Below, piece by piece: positions 18,879 through 27,894 of a stretch of DNA of 64,000 bases. The stretch spans positions 1,674,001 through 1,738,000 of the forward strand of contig NZ_JAFBCC010000001.1 in assembly GCF_016907495.1 (NCBI RefSeq). Direction: 5' to 3'. This DNA is from Arthrobacter tumbae. GTDB lineage: Bacteria > Actinomycetota > Actinomycetes > Actinomycetales > Micrococcaceae. The notes beneath the pieces are model-generated. The model worked only from the letters and a program-made list of their open reading frames with translations, had not been told where the DNA came from and searched no databases. The stretch's first letter is position 1. Each line of letters opens with the position of its first letter. Both the position numbers and the translations under genes were made by a program.

Positions 18879-19685
18879 ATGCGTTTGGTCGCCAGCGACA
18901 TGGACGGCACCATCGTCGGCCACGACGGCCGGATCTCGGAGCGGACAGTTCGCGCGTTTGAGGCATGCCTTGATGCCGGCATCGAAGTGGTCTTTGTTAC
19001 CGGACGCCCGCCGCGTTGGCTTCAGCCCCTGCGGGATCTCGGTTTCAAGGGAACCGTCATCTGTTCCAACGGAGCACTGACCTATGACCTCGGACGCGAG
19101 GAAGTCCTCGACTCACACCTCCTCGACGGTGAGAGCATCTTCGAGGCCCAGGACATCATCCGGAAGCTCTACCCGGCAGTGCGGTTCGCCGCGGAAACCG
19201 TGGACAGCTTCCTCATCGAACCGGGGTTTGCGGATCCGGGCTCCGTCGAGCTGCTCGGTGCCGCCGAGCCGCGGCCGCTTCGTGAGTCGCTCAACGGCTC
19301 GGGCGTCATCAAGTTCCTCGCCAGGGAGCGTGACATCACGCCTGACGAATTTCTGCACGGTGTGGGCCCGGCAGTCGAACACCTGGTTGCCACCACACAT
19401 TCGGCGCCCAGCGTCCCGCTGCTTGAGATGAGCGTTCCCGGGATCAACAAGTCGGTGACGCTTGCCAGGTACGCGGCTCAATTGGGCGTGGACCAGACGG
19501 ATGTCATTGCCTTCGGTGATATGCCGAACGATATCCAGATGCTGGGCTGGGCGGGCCACGGCTACGCGATGGCCTCCGGTCACCCCGACGCACTGTCAGC
19601 GGCAAATCTTCGCGCACCAGCGTTCGACGACGACGGCGTGGCGCAGGTTCTCGAGGAGCGGCTGGCCGCGCTGAAGTCGGCCTGA
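18879..19685 (+). CDS. HAD-superfamily hydrolase, Cof type
   Basis: A 268-aa Cof-like phosphatase. Motif I is DMDGTI near residue 8, motif II TGRPPRWL, the conserved CSNGAL follows, and motif IV is GDMPNDIQMLGWAGHGYAM. The C2-type cap lies between. It dephosphorylates sugar phosphates or cofactors; substrate unknown. ATG 18879 follows TAGGAG. Six bases separate it from the next gene, suggesting an operon. A second protein of this class is at 40986. Confidence 0.92.
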   Translation: MRLVASDMDGTIVGHDGRISERTVRAFEACLDAGIEVVFVTGRPPRWLQPLRDLGFKGTVICSNGALTYDLGREEVLDSHLLDGESIFEAQDIIRKLYPAVRFAAETVDSFLIEPGFADPGSVELLGAAEPRPLRESLNGSGVIKFLARERDITPDEFLHGVGPAVEHLVATTHSAPSVPLLEMSVPGINKSVTLARYAAQLGVDQTDVIAFGDMPNDIQMLGWAGHGYAMASGHPDALSAANLRAPAFDDDGVAQVLEERLAALKSA

Positions 19686-19691
19686 GCCGCC

Positions 19692-20465
19692 GTGGCCAAG
19701 CCCTACTTCGCATCTGGCGGTCCGCTTGCGCTTTCCCACCGCGGCTTCTCACCGGAGGGCCTTGAGAATACGCTGACCGCGATGGAGGCGGCTCTGGAAC
19801 TGGGTTTTCGCTATCTGGAGATCGATGTGCGCACCACAAGCGACGGCGTCGTTATGGTTTTCCACGATGAGCGCCTTGAGCGTGTGACGGATGGGGCGGG
19901 CCTCCTCGCGGATCACTCCCTGGCGGAGCTGAGTTCCGTACGGATTCGCGGGGTTGAGCCGATTCCCACCCTTGCCGAGGTGCTTGAGCGGTGGCCGGAC
20001 GCGCGTCTGAACATCGATATCAAGGACGACGCGTCGGTGCAGCCGTTCGTGGACGTGGTTGAGCAGGCGGGCGCGCATGACCGTGTGCTGGTTGCATCCT
20101 TCTCCGACCGGCGGCGGCTGAGGGTTCTGCGGCTACTGAGCCGGCCAACGGCGTCGTCAGCCGGAATGGCAGTGAACGCACTCCTCAAGGTGATGTCTCC
20201 GTTGGGACTCACCGGGTGGGCCGCGCGGCTGGCACGTGTCGATTGCCTGCAGGTTCCCCGGCACTACCGCGGCCTCCCGGTGGTCACAGCCGGCTTTGTT
20301 CGACGCTGCGCTGCTGCAGGGATACCGGTTCATGTGTGGACCATCAATGAGCGGCCGGAGATGGAGGCGCTGCTGGACCTCGGGGTCAGCGGTCTGGTGT
20401 CGGACCGGGCGAATCTGTTGGCTGAGGTGATGCGCGGGCGGGGGCACTGGCCGTTAGTTGATTAG
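19692..20465 (+). CDS. Glycerophosphodiester phosphodiesterase
   Basis: A 257-aa GDPD TIM barrel. Metal and catalytic residues are in SHRGFSPEGLENT and EIDVRTTSDGVVMVFHDERLERVTDG, both canonical. It hydrolyses glycerophosphodiesters to glycerol 3-phosphate and an alcohol. No signal peptide, so it is likely cytoplasmic. It starts with GTG six bases after the HAD gene. The gene end overlaps the left arm of the inverted repeat before the next operon. Confidence 0.93.
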   Translation: MAKPYFASGGPLALSHRGFSPEGLENTLTAMEAALELGFRYLEIDVRTTSDGVVMVFHDERLERVTDGAGLLADHSLAELSSVRIRGVEPIPTLAEVLERWPDARLNIDIKDDASVQPFVDVVEQAGAHDRVLVASFSDRRRLRVLRLLSRPTASSAGMAVNALLKVMSPLGLTGWAARLARVDCLQVPRHYRGLPVVTAGFVRRCAAAGIPVHVWTINERPEMEALLDLGVSGLVSDRANLLAEVMRGRGHWPLVD

Positions 20466-20481
20466 TGCCCTAACAATTAGC
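20453..20481. promoter_or_regulatory. Imperfect palindrome, candidate OhrR/MarR operator
   Basis: GTTAGTTGATTAG (20453-20465) and CTAACAATTAGC (20470-20481) are near inverted copies with one bulged base. TATGCT (20486-20491) just after it is a likely -10, so the repeat covers the -35 region. The operon it precedes encodes an OhrR-like regulator, which suggests autoregulation. The left arm lies in the end of the GDPD gene. Confidence 0.5.
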
Positions 20482-20535
20482 TCGCTATGCTTGTCTCTTA
20501 GGCGACTGCTTGCCCACGGCGAGAGAGGCTCAGGA

Positions 20536-20754
20536 ATGGCGGACAGGAAGTCGTGGTCGCAACGGTTCATGCGGGCTACGGGTAAGTTGAGGATGTTCCT
20601 TGGACCTGCGGACCAGGGCGGGCTGGAGGGTCCGGTCAAGTACGCGGACGGCGCTGCGCACCAGCAACGCCAACAGGATCTTCAGCAGTGGGACGTTGTC
20701 CGGAACGCTGACGGCACCACGTACCTGGTGAAGCGCGAGGGTGGGGACAAGTGA
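20536..20754 (+). CDS. Small hypothetical protein upstream of the MarR/OhrR gene
   Basis: A 72-aa basic protein with no recognised family. Its second half reads QQRQQDLQQWDVVRNADGTTYLV, a small domain that might be a beta hairpin. GAGAGAGG precedes the ATG. Its stop overlaps the GTG of the regulator (GTGA), so the two are translationally coupled and probably share the operator upstream. Function unknown. Confidence 0.7.
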   Translation: MADRKSWSQRFMRATGKLRMFLGPADQGGLEGPVKYADGAAHQQRQQDLQQWDVVRNADGTTYLVKREGGDK

Positions 20755-21224
20755 CAGATTCGGCGGTCCGGGAGTCTTCCCGGGAACTGTCCCAGGACAA
20801 TGACCTGCTCCTGGAGCGGCAGTTGTGCTTCGCCCTGTCGGTTGCCTCACGAAGCGTCATCGGTGCCTACCGGCCTGTGCTGGAGGAGCTAAATCTCACC
20901 CATCCGCAGTACCTCGTCATGCTCGCCCTGTGGGAGAGCAGCCCGCGGACCGTCCGTGAAATCAGCGACGCGCTCGCCATGGAACCGGCAACTCTTTCAC
21001 CGATGCTGAAGCGCCTGGAAGCCAACAAACTTGTCACGCGGGAACGGGTTGTCGGCAATGAGCGCGCCCTCGCAGTCGGGTTGACCGTCGAGGGGCGTTC
21101 GTTGCGCGAGCGGGCGCTGTCCGTGCCGGGCACAATGATGGAAAAGCTCGGCTTGTCGCGAGAGCAGGCCGAGGACCTGAACCGGATGATGGGCGAAGTG
21201 ATCGCCGCGGCGAAGGGCGCCTGA
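20751..21224 (+). CDS. MarR family regulator, OhrR-like
   Basis: A 157-aa winged-helix regulator. The RQLCFAL segment places a cysteine (Cys26) where OhrR proteins carry their peroxide-sensing Cys, and THPQYLVMLALWE, EISDALAMEPATLSPMLKRLEANKLV and RVVGNERAL give the recognition helix and wing. OhrR represses organic hydroperoxide resistance genes until its Cys is oxidised. No ohr gene is adjacent, so the target here may be the 72-aa gene or a distant locus. Confidence 0.85.
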   Translation: MTDSAVRESSRELSQDNDLLLERQLCFALSVASRSVIGAYRPVLEELNLTHPQYLVMLALWESSPRTVREISDALAMEPATLSPMLKRLEANKLVTRERVVGNERALAVGLTVEGRSLRERALSVPGTMMEKLGLSREQAEDLNRMMGEVIAAAKGA

Positions 21225-21229
21225 GGGTT

Positions 21230-22237
21230 CTACAGAACCGGGTCGGTGATCGTCTGCAGATACTGCAGGGCGTGCGGACCGTAGGTGCGCATCGATTCGT
21301 CGTCGGCGTGGATCAGCAGCCGAAGCCAGGAGGCATACCTGTTCAGCCGGCCCAGCTGCAGCGCCGGTTCCAGCGCCTTCCGCAGCTCCGGAAGCGGCGC
21401 GTAGCCGGTCCACCGCTCAAGGTAGGCGCTGACCACGCGCCGGATGCGGGCGTCGTCGTACCCGGTTTCCCAGTTCTCCTTCATCACGCCAAGGGGAACG
21501 TAGAGCGAGCTGAACGGATGCGCCCAGTACGAGTCGCCGAAGTCGAAGAACCGCAGCGGATCCGTGCTTGAGCCCGGGATGAAGGCGTTGTTCGGGTGGA
21601 GGTCGTTGTGCTCAAGGGACAGCGGTACACCGAGGGCGTTCAGCTGCGCCGCGGCGCTCTCGATCGCCGGAACGCTGGTGTAGATGCTGTCCGCCTGCTC
21701 CGCGTTCAAGTGCAGCGGGTGCTCCTCGGGCAGGCCCGCGTGAAGGAGAAGCTGGTTGCTGACGAAGTTGCCTGCGATCCCCGGATCCAGCGAAGCCAGT
21801 CCCGCATCCGTCAACCGTTGCCCGTGCTGAACTGTCCGCTGCTGCAACTCCGCGAAATCGGTCACCACGCGGGCCCACAGCGCGTAGTCCCTCGACGCGA
21901 GAGTGGCGAGCGTGGCACCGTGATCCGGGGAGATCAGCCAGCCCCTGGTTGGCTCGATGGCCAGCGGCGTGACAACGTGCTCCGGGGCGATCTCCGCCAG
22001 CGCCGCCACAATCGACGCCTCCTGGAACTGCCCCGGATTGTTCTCCTTGAACCAGAGCTTGCCGTGGTCCGTGGGAATGGTCAGCAGCACCGACCAGAAG
22101 CGGATCCGCGGCTCGCTCACCGGGCCCGTGTGTTCAATGTTGAAGGTGGCCAGGACCTGCGACACCCAGGACTCCACCTGAGACTTCCAGGCAGCGCTTT
22201 TCCACAGCTCGACCGGGTGGGGCGTGGGGGAGTTCAC
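21230..22237 (-). CDS. Aminoglycoside phosphotransferase-like kinase family protein
   Basis: A 335-aa protein kinase-like fold phosphotransferase. The catalytic loop is HNDLHPNN and the metal-binding segment is FFDFGDSYWAHP, as in APH and choline kinase families. The N-terminal lobe has KLWFKENNP, with the likely ATP-binding lysine. The substrate is unknown; an antibiotic role should not be assumed. GTG 22237 is the first start consistent with the frame. It converges with the MarR gene with a five-base gap. Confidence 0.82.
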   Translation of the reverse strand: MNSPTPHPVELWKSAAWKSQVESWVSQVLATFNIEHTGPVSEPRIRFWSVLLTIPTDHGKLWFKENNPGQFQEASIVAALAEIAPEHVVTPLAIEPTRGWLISPDHGATLATLASRDYALWARVVTDFAELQQRTVQHGQRLTDAGLASLDPGIAGNFVSNQLLLHAGLPEEHPLHLNAEQADSIYTSVPAIESAAAQLNALGVPLSLEHNDLHPNNAFIPGSSTDPLRFFDFGDSYWAHPFSSLYVPLGVMKENWETGYDDARIRRVVSAYLERWTGYAPLPELRKALEPALQLGRLNRYASWLRLLIHADDESMRTYGPHALQYLQTITDPVL

Positions 22238-22273
22238 CGGATTATTGTGTCATCCTCGCTGGTCTGACGCGCC

Positions 22274-23416
22274 TTACGGGCACGGTTTCCAGGTCTTGCC
22301 TCCCGGTGCGTAGCAGCGTGGTCCGTTATAGCCGGGATACGGATTCTGCTCGGCCGGCGGAGCTGGGGCCGGAGCCGGTGGGACGTAGGGTGCGGGCGCT
22401 GGTGGTACGTAGGGTGCGGGCGCCGGTGGGACATACGGAGCCGGAAGGTTCCGGATCCGCTCAGCTTCGGCCGCAGCCTCTGCCTCGGCGGCTACCCGCG
22501 CAGCCTCAGCTTGCGCGGCCGCTGCTGCTGCTTCTTCGGCTACAAGGCGACGTGCTTCGGCTTCGGCTGCTACCCGCTCGGCTTCCCGCTTCGCCGCTTC
22601 AGCTGCCTCTCTTGCTGCCTCGTCCTCCGCTGCCTTGAGCCTGGTGGTCTCCTGCTCCAGCGTGGCCAGGGTTGCATGCCCTGCGTCAATCGAGGTCATG
22701 AGTTTGGCACTCAGCGCGGCAGTACCTGCGGCTCCCAGGGCAGCCCAACGGATGGAGTCCTCGCCCGCTTCGAGCGCCGCATGGAGTGCTTCGGCCGTCG
22801 CCAGAGCAGCTGCCACGGCGGCCGCACCGGCTGCCACCGCGCCGGAGGTGGAGGCAACGGGCTGCTCCACACCGGCCGCCAGCGAATCGACAGCCGCAGT
22901 GACTTCTGCGGGAAGGGTGCATTCGGAGTCAACGCTGAATACCCCGAGCTCCGCTTGCTGCGCTTCCTCCTGGGCGGTTCTGACGGCGTCGTAGTACTTC
23001 TCATTCGGTTCGAAGATGACCGCTGAACCAAGCCCCCGTCGCGCGATCTCGGCGTTCACCAGAGTGCGATCTTCCAGGAATAGTGCGGCCAGAGTTCTGC
23101 CGTACTGATCAACACGTTCGACGTCGAAGTCCAGCCCTACTTCAGTGCCTGCCGGCAGCGTCTCCGCAAGGAAGGCGGTCGCCTCCGGACCGAAGCATTC
23201 CACCGCCTTGTCGGGGTGTTTGGTTTCTGGCGTATCGATGTTGAGCAGACGGACTCTCGTGTCGACGTCGGCAATTTTCACAATCACTGTGTCGCCGTCG
23301 ACAACGCGGACTACCTGACCGGTCGTGGCATCAGCAGATGGGCTGCAGGCTGTGACGGACAGCGCGCCGAGGGCGACGCCAAGCGCGCACCACTTTTTGA
23401 TAACCGGTGTGAACAC
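22274..23416 (-). CDS. Thermonuclease-family lipoprotein with coiled coil and PYVPPAPA repeats
   Basis: A 380-aa exported protein. A signal peptide ends in a lipobox (VTAC, Cys24). A staphylococcal-nuclease domain follows (about 32-165) with VVDGDTVIV, RVRLLNIDTPE and QYGRTLA carrying the Arg/Glu/Arg catalytic set. Then come an Ala-rich region, a Glu/Ala coiled coil (about 255-325), three APYVPPAP repeats, and a C-terminal CYAPGGKTWKPC motif. It probably degrades nucleic acid outside the membrane. GTG 23416 follows GGGGGAA. The tail could bind the cell wall, but that is a guess. Confidence 0.88.
   Translation of the reverse strand: MFTPVIKKWCALGVALGALSVTACSPSADATTGQVVRVVDGDTVIVKIADVDTRVRLLNIDTPETKHPDKAVECFGPEATAFLAETLPAGTEVGLDFDVERVDQYGRTLAALFLEDRTLVNAEIARRGLGSAVIFEPNEKYYDAVRTAQEEAQQAELGVFSVDSECTLPAEVTAAVDSLAAGVEQPVASTSGAVAAGAAAVAAALATAEALHAALEAGEDSIRWAALGAAGTAALSAKLMTSIDAGHATLATLEQETTRLKAAEDEAAREAAEAAKREAERVAAEAEARRLVAEEAAAAAAQAEAARVAAEAEAAAEAERIRNLPAPYVPPAPAPYVPPAPAPYVPPAPAPAPPAEQNPYPGYNGPRCYAPGGKTWKPCP
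22379..22437 (-). repeat. Short tandem repeat coding for PYVPPAPA units
   Basis: Three near-identical 24-bp units in the 3' part of the thermonuclease lipoprotein gene encode APYVPPAP in a row. Prolines in this pattern make a stiff extended linker. Confidence 0.8.
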
Positions 23417-23516
23417 GGTTCCCCCATTTTATTCAAGATTCAAGTACGAGTCCTTGAATTGTACGGCCACGGACCAGTCCTGGAATCTCCGGGGTTCACC
23501 TGACGCCGATGGATCT

Positions 23517-24209
23517 TCAGCCGGCCAGGGCAGCGTCCACTGCCGCCTGCGCGTGTATCGACGTCGTCGGGTACAGGGCAATGTCCGCATCATGCTGCGA
23601 GATCAGCAGCTCAAGCTCGGTGCAGCCGAGGATCACTCCCTCCGCACCGCGCGACGCAAGCCGGGCGATGATGCGCTGGTATTCCTTCCGGGACTCATTC
23701 GAGATGATCCCGAGGCACAGCTCCTCGTAGATGACCCGGTGGACAATCGCGCGGTCGTCGGGGTTGGGAGTAAGCACTTCCAGGCCATGCGCGGCCAGAC
23801 CGTCACGATAAAAATCCTGCTCCATCGTGAAGGCCGTCCCCAGCAGGCCCACCGTCGTCGTACCAGTTGCCGTGACTGCGCGTGCGGTCTCGTCGATGAC
23901 GCTGAGGAAAGGTATGCTGACGGCCCGTTCTATGGCAGGGGCCACTTTATGCATGGTGTTGGTGCAGAGCACGAGAAGCTCGGCTCCGCCCCGTTCAAGC
24001 TCGACGGCGGCAGCAGCCAGCGCTGCGCCGGCCTCCTCCCACAGGCCCTTGGCCTGGAGCTCTTCGATGGGTGCGAAGTCGACCGATCTGAGGAGACAGT
24101 CCGCTGAGTGGAGGCCTCCCAGACGGTCCCGAACCATTTCGTTGATAACGCGGTAGTACTCGGCGGTGCTTTCCCAGCTCATGCCGCCGAGCAGGCCAAT
24201 ACGCAACAT
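23517..24209 (-). CDS. Aspartate/glutamate racemase family protein
   Basis: A 230-aa protein of the cofactor-independent Asp/Glu racemase family. Both catalytic cysteines are visible, in LVLCTNTMHK and ILGCTELELL, and the N-terminus has the typical GLLGGMSWESTAEYY. It interconverts L and D amino acids, most likely aspartate. It is transcribed divergently from the deaminase gene with 37 bases between starts. Confidence 0.93.
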   Translation of the reverse strand: MLRIGLLGGMSWESTAEYYRVINEMVRDRLGGLHSADCLLRSVDFAPIEELQAKGLWEEAGAALAAAAVELERGGAELLVLCTNTMHKVAPAIERAVSIPFLSVIDETARAVTATGTTTVGLLGTAFTMEQDFYRDGLAAHGLEVLTPNPDDRAIVHRVIYEELCLGIISNESRKEYQRIIARLASRGAEGVILGCTELELLISQHDADIALYPTTSIHAQAAVDAALAG

Positions 24210-24234
24210 GGTCTCATCATGGCAGGCCTCAGGC

Positions 24235-24240
24235 TACGGT
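24235..24240 (+). promoter_or_regulatory. Leaderless-type -10 (TACGGT)
   Basis: TACGGT lies six bases before the ATG at 24247 of the deaminase gene, with only CAGG between. Confidence 0.4.
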
Positions 24241-24246
24241 GTCAGG

Positions 24247-24657
24247 ATGGACTCCTCGGAGCTGATCCTTGCCGCAGCAAAGCGGTTGAATCCGCATGTC
24301 AACGGTGACCGCCTGTTCGGCGACGTCGCTTCCGCCCTCATCACCGACGTCGGCAAAATTCACTACGGGGTGTGCATTGACACGGGCTCGGGTACTGGTT
24401 TCTGCGCGGAGGCGGGGGCCATTGGAGCAATGGTGACGGCTGGTGAGTACCGTATTCAATCGATTACTGCTGTGTGGAGGGATGACAGCGGACGACTGTT
24501 CGTACTGCCGCCCTGCGGTCGGTGCCGCGAGTTCATCCGGCAGATCGACCCCATGAACCTGGACACGGAGGTGGTTCTCGGCGTCGACCGTGTGAAGCTG
24601 TTACGCGAGCTGCTGCCTGAGCATGAGTGGCCGCGACCGCTGCCCGAGCGTTCCTAG
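24247..24657 (+). CDS. Cytidine deaminase-like zinc hydrolase
   Basis: A 136-aa deaminase. The zinc site is Cys53-Ala-Glu55 with Cys90 and Cys93 in PPCGRC, the arrangement of tetrameric cytidine deaminases. Glu55 would be the proton shuttle. It may deaminate cytidine or a related base; the order of motifs also fits blasticidin-S-type deaminases, so the substrate is uncertain. The ATG at 24247 is chosen because the longer frame runs into the divergent gene and TACGGT stands six bases upstream. Confidence 0.85.
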   Translation: MDSSELILAAAKRLNPHVNGDRLFGDVASALITDVGKIHYGVCIDTGSGTGFCAEAGAIGAMVTAGEYRIQSITAVWRDDSGRLFVLPPCGRCREFIRQIDPMNLDTEVVLGVDRVKLLRELLPEHEWPRPLPERS

Positions 24658-24663
24658 CGGAAC

Positions 24664-25992
24664 CTACCCCAGCTTGGAAGGGCGGCTGCCGTGGTCTTCC
24701 GCTTCGAGCTGCTCCGGCCCGGCAACGTGCTCGCTGCCGCGGACGCGGGCAATCCCGCTCATGCCATGGAAGATGATGAGGGTAGCCGCCGTGCCCAGTG
24801 CAATGCCTGCGAACGTCAGGTCGCCGATCGTCCATGTGAAGTCCGCGATACCCACTACGAGCGCCACACCCGCCGTCGAGAGGTTGATCGGGTTCGAGAA
24901 ATCGACACGGTTCTGCACCCAGATCCGCACGCCGAGGACGCCGATCATGCCATAGAGAACGACGCCGGCACCTCCCAGTACTCCCGCCGGAACCGTTGCG
25001 ATGAGCGCACCGAACTTCGGGAAGAGGCTCAGGAGCACCGCGATGACTCCGGCCACCCAGTACGCGGCGGTCGAGTACACCCGTGAGGCGGCCATGACGC
25101 CGATGTTCTCGGCATACGTGGTGGTGCCGGAACCGCCACCTGAACCGGCCAGAACGGTGGCCAGTCCGTCCGCCATGAGGGCGCGCCCTGTGATGGGGTC
25201 AAGGTCGCGGTTGGTCATGGCGGCCACGGATTTCACGTGGCCGATGTTCTCCGCAACCAGAACCAGGACCACCGGGACAAACAGCCCGATGACTGAAAGG
25301 TGAAATTCGGGAGCCATGAAGGGCGGCAGACCGAACCACGCGGCGTCGTTGATGGCGGCGAAGTCCACCTCTCCGCGCAGTACGGCCACGAGATAGCCGA
25401 CGAGGACGCCGATGAGGATGGATAGCCGGCCGAGAATCCCCTTGAAAAGGACGGTGACGAGGAGGATCGAGATTACCGTCACCAGTGCGGTGAGGGGTGC
25501 CTGTTCGAAGCTTGCCTTGGCGGTCGGCGCAAGGTTCAGGCCGATCAGGGCAACGATCGCGCCGGTGACGATTGGCGGCATCAGCAGCTGTATCCATCGC
25601 GCGCCTGCCCAGTGCACCGCCAGCCCGATGAGCGCCAGCACGGCACCGGCCAGAACGACGCCGCCGAGTGCCCCGGCAGGGCCGTGCTCGCTCTGCGCCG
25701 CCGCAATCGGCGCGATGAAAGCGAAGCTCGAGCCAAGGTAGCTGGGTACGCGGCCGGCAGTGATGACCAGGAAGATCAGCGTGCCGAGGCCGGAGAAGAG
25801 CAGCGTGGTGGACGGCGGGAAGCCGGTCAGCAGTGGCACCAGGAAGGTGGCGCCGAACATCGCAACCACGTGCTGCGCACCGATGCCGATGGTCCGTGGC
25901 CAGCTCAGCCTCTCATCGGGGGCGACGAACCGACCCGGCTGGACGTTCCGTCCGTCTCCGTGCAGCGTCCAGTTCATTCCGAGTCTGCGCAT
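24664..25992 (-). CDS. Uracil/xanthine permease, NCS2 family
   Basis: A 442-aa transporter with about 12-14 membrane segments. NCS2 signatures include FGATFLVPLLTGFPPSTTLLFSG near the N-terminus, SYLGSSFAFIAP, and LVAENIGHVKSVAAMTNRDLDP with the substrate-binding Glu, then AGSGGGSGTTTYAENIG. It imports uracil or another nucleobase by proton symport. ATG 25992 follows TGGAAGG by nine bases. It ends 7 bases from the convergent deaminase gene, a plausible pyrimidine-salvage neighbour. Confidence 0.94.
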   Translation of the reverse strand: MRRLGMNWTLHGDGRNVQPGRFVAPDERLSWPRTIGIGAQHVVAMFGATFLVPLLTGFPPSTTLLFSGLGTLIFLVITAGRVPSYLGSSFAFIAPIAAAQSEHGPAGALGGVVLAGAVLALIGLAVHWAGARWIQLLMPPIVTGAIVALIGLNLAPTAKASFEQAPLTALVTVISILLVTVLFKGILGRLSILIGVLVGYLVAVLRGEVDFAAINDAAWFGLPPFMAPEFHLSVIGLFVPVVLVLVAENIGHVKSVAAMTNRDLDPITGRALMADGLATVLAGSGGGSGTTTYAENIGVMAASRVYSTAAYWVAGVIAVLLSLFPKFGALIATVPAGVLGGAGVVLYGMIGVLGVRIWVQNRVDFSNPINLSTAGVALVVGIADFTWTIGDLTFAGIALGTAATLIIFHGMSGIARVRGSEHVAGPEQLEAEDHGSRPSKLG

Positions 25993-26045
25993 GGCTGTGT
26001 GCCTTCCAGAGATGGTGGGGATCCGCAGGAAATCTTACCCTGCAC

Positions 26046-26102
26046 TTTTTGTCGCCTATCTGTTGTTAAAACCCCTCCGAAACAACAGTTAGGCGACAAA
26101 AA
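26046..26102. repeat. 22-bp inverted repeat (hairpin) between pgm and permease
   Basis: Arms 26046-26067 and 26081-26102 match at 21 of 22 positions when inverted; the loop is 13 bases. Each arm ends in five T on its outer side. It could be a bidirectional terminator of pgm, or a mobile or repeated palindrome. It also lies only 54 bases before the permease start, so it may affect that gene. Confidence 0.9.
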
Positions 26103-26114
26103 CTTCCAGCCGGG

Positions 26115-27746
26115 CTAGGCGATCACGCCATCGACCAGAGCCTTCGCTTCCTCCTGCACCCGCCTCAAGTGATCCTGGCCGAGGAAGGATTCTGCATAGA
26201 TCTTGTAGACATCCTCGGTTCCGGACGGGCGGGCAGCGAACCAGGCATTCTCGGTGGTGACCTTCAGCCCGCCAATTGGTGCACCGTTGCCGGGCGCTTC
26301 GGTGAGGCGTGCGGTGATATCTTCGCCCGCCAGCGTGGTGGCTGAGACGTCCGACGGCGACAGCTTCCCGAGCGCCGACTTCTGCTCGCGTGTGGCGGCA
26401 GCATCGATCCGCGCGTAGACCGGTGCCCCAAACCGTTGCGTGAGACCGTCGTAGTGCTGCGACGGTGTGCGTCCTGAGACGGCGGTAATTTCGGAGGCGA
26501 GCAGTGCAAGGAGGATGCCGTCCTTGTCAGTGCTCCAGGCTGATCCGTCGTGACGGAGGAAGGATGCCCCGGCAGATTCCTCTCCGCCGAACGCCACCTC
26601 ACCGGACAGCAGCCCCGGCACGAACCACTTGAAGCCGACGGGAACTTCTTCAAGCACACGGCCCAGATCCGCGGCCACCCGGTCAATGATCGACGACGAA
26701 ACGAGGGTCTTGCCGACCATCGCATCCGAGCGCCACTGGGGACGGTTCCGGTACAGGTAGTCGATGGCGACGGCGAGGTAGTGGTTTGGATTCATCAGGC
26801 CGGAATCCGGGGTGACTATGCCGTGTCGGTCGGCGTCGGCGTCGTTCCCGGTGGAAATGTCAAAGTCTCCAGCCCGCTTGATCAGGGACGCCATGGCATA
26901 CGGAGAGGAGCAGTCCATGCGGATCTTCTCGTCCCAGTCCAGGGTCATGAACGCCCACTGCGGATCGACGGCGGGGTTCACGACCGTGAGGTCGAGGTTG
27001 TGCCGCTCTGCAATGGCTCCCCAGTAATCCACTGACGCGCCGCCCATCGGATCGGCGCCGATCCGTACCCCGGCGCTGCGGATTGCCTCAAGATTGAGAA
27101 CATTGGGGAGGTCTTCGACGTAGTGCTGGAGGAAGTCATAGGTGCTGACGGAATCCGCCTGCTGCGCCTTTGCGGTGGGAATGCGCTTGACATCCCGCAG
27201 CCCGTTCTCCAGTAGTTCGTTGGCGCGGTCCGCGATCCAGTTGGTGGCATCCGAGTCGGCAGGACCGCCGTGGGGAGGGTTGTACTTGAAGCCGCCATCG
27301 GCCGGCGGGTTGTGCGACGGCGTGATCACGATGCCGTCCGATTGGTCTGTCCGCGACCCGTTGTAGCCAAGAATGGCGTGCGAAAGAGCCGGAGTGGGCG
27401 TGTAGGCACCGCGGGCGTCGATCCGCACGGCGACGTTGTTGGCTGCGAGCACTTCAAGCGCCGTGTTCTGAGCGGGCTCCGACAGCGCGTGGGTGTCCTT
27501 GCCCACGAAGAGCGGTCCGGTGATGCCCTGCCCTGCCCGGTACTCGACGATCGCCTGTGTGATCGCGGCGATGTGCCCTTCGTTGAAGGACGACTTCAGC
27601 GACGATCCGCGGTGGCCGGAGGTTCCGAACGCAACGCGCTGCGCGGGGTCGGAGAGATCCGGAGTGGAATCGAAGTACGCGTCCAGAAGGGCGCTCACAT
27701 CAACGAGGTCGCTGGATTGGGCAACGGTGCCTGCTCGATTAGCCAT
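26115..27746 (-). CDS. pgm: Phosphoglucomutase (alpha-D-glucose phosphate specific)
   Basis: A 543-aa phosphohexomutase. FGTSGHRGS near residue 41 is the first signature, ITPSHNPP holds the phosphoserine, the metal loop is [20 protein letters not shown] binds sugar and RPSGTED binds phosphate. It interconverts glucose 1- and 6-phosphate. The start is ATG 27746, which gives [10 protein letters not shown] as in relatives; the open frame extends further with no support. It is followed by the strong inverted repeat at 26046-26102. Confidence 0.95.
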   Translation of the reverse strand: MANRAGTVAQSSDLVDVSALLDAYFDSTPDLSDPAQRVAFGTSGHRGSSLKSSFNEGHIAAITQAIVEYRAGQGITGPLFVGKDTHALSEPAQNTALEVLAANNVAVRIDARGAYTPTPALSHAILGYNGSRTDQSDGIVITPSHNPPADGGFKYNPPHGGPADSDATNWIADRANELLENGLRDVKRIPTAKAQQADSVSTYDFLQHYVEDLPNVLNLEAIRSAGVRIGADPMGGASVDYWGAIAERHNLDLTVVNPAVDPQWAFMTLDWDEKIRMDCSSPYAMASLIKRAGDFDISTGNDADADRHGIVTPDSGLMNPNHYLAVAIDYLYRNRPQWRSDAMVGKTLVSSSIIDRVAADLGRVLEEVPVGFKWFVPGLLSGEVAFGGEESAGASFLRHDGSAWSTDKDGILLALLASEITAVSGRTPSQHYDGLTQRFGAPVYARIDAAATREQKSALGKLSPSDVSATTLAGEDITARLTEAPGNGAPIGGLKVTTENAWFAARPSGTEDVYKIYAESFLGQDHLRRVQEEAKALVDGVIA

Positions 27747-27894
27747 GGGATCAAGCATGCCACTACCCAACAGCATTAGGGGCTTCATCTCGTAGCGGAA
27801 GGAAGTGCCGGAGGGCGCTTCGACGGGGATGATCGAGCTGCTCCAGTGACACGTGCCCGGCTTCTTGACAGTGCTCCTTCTCACCTTCACTACA

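Noticed and set aside
17582..18982. 466-codon minus-strand open frame across several genes
   Set aside because: It runs antisense across the PfkB, PEBP, zinc-ribbon and HAD genes, which all show conserved motifs on the plus strand.
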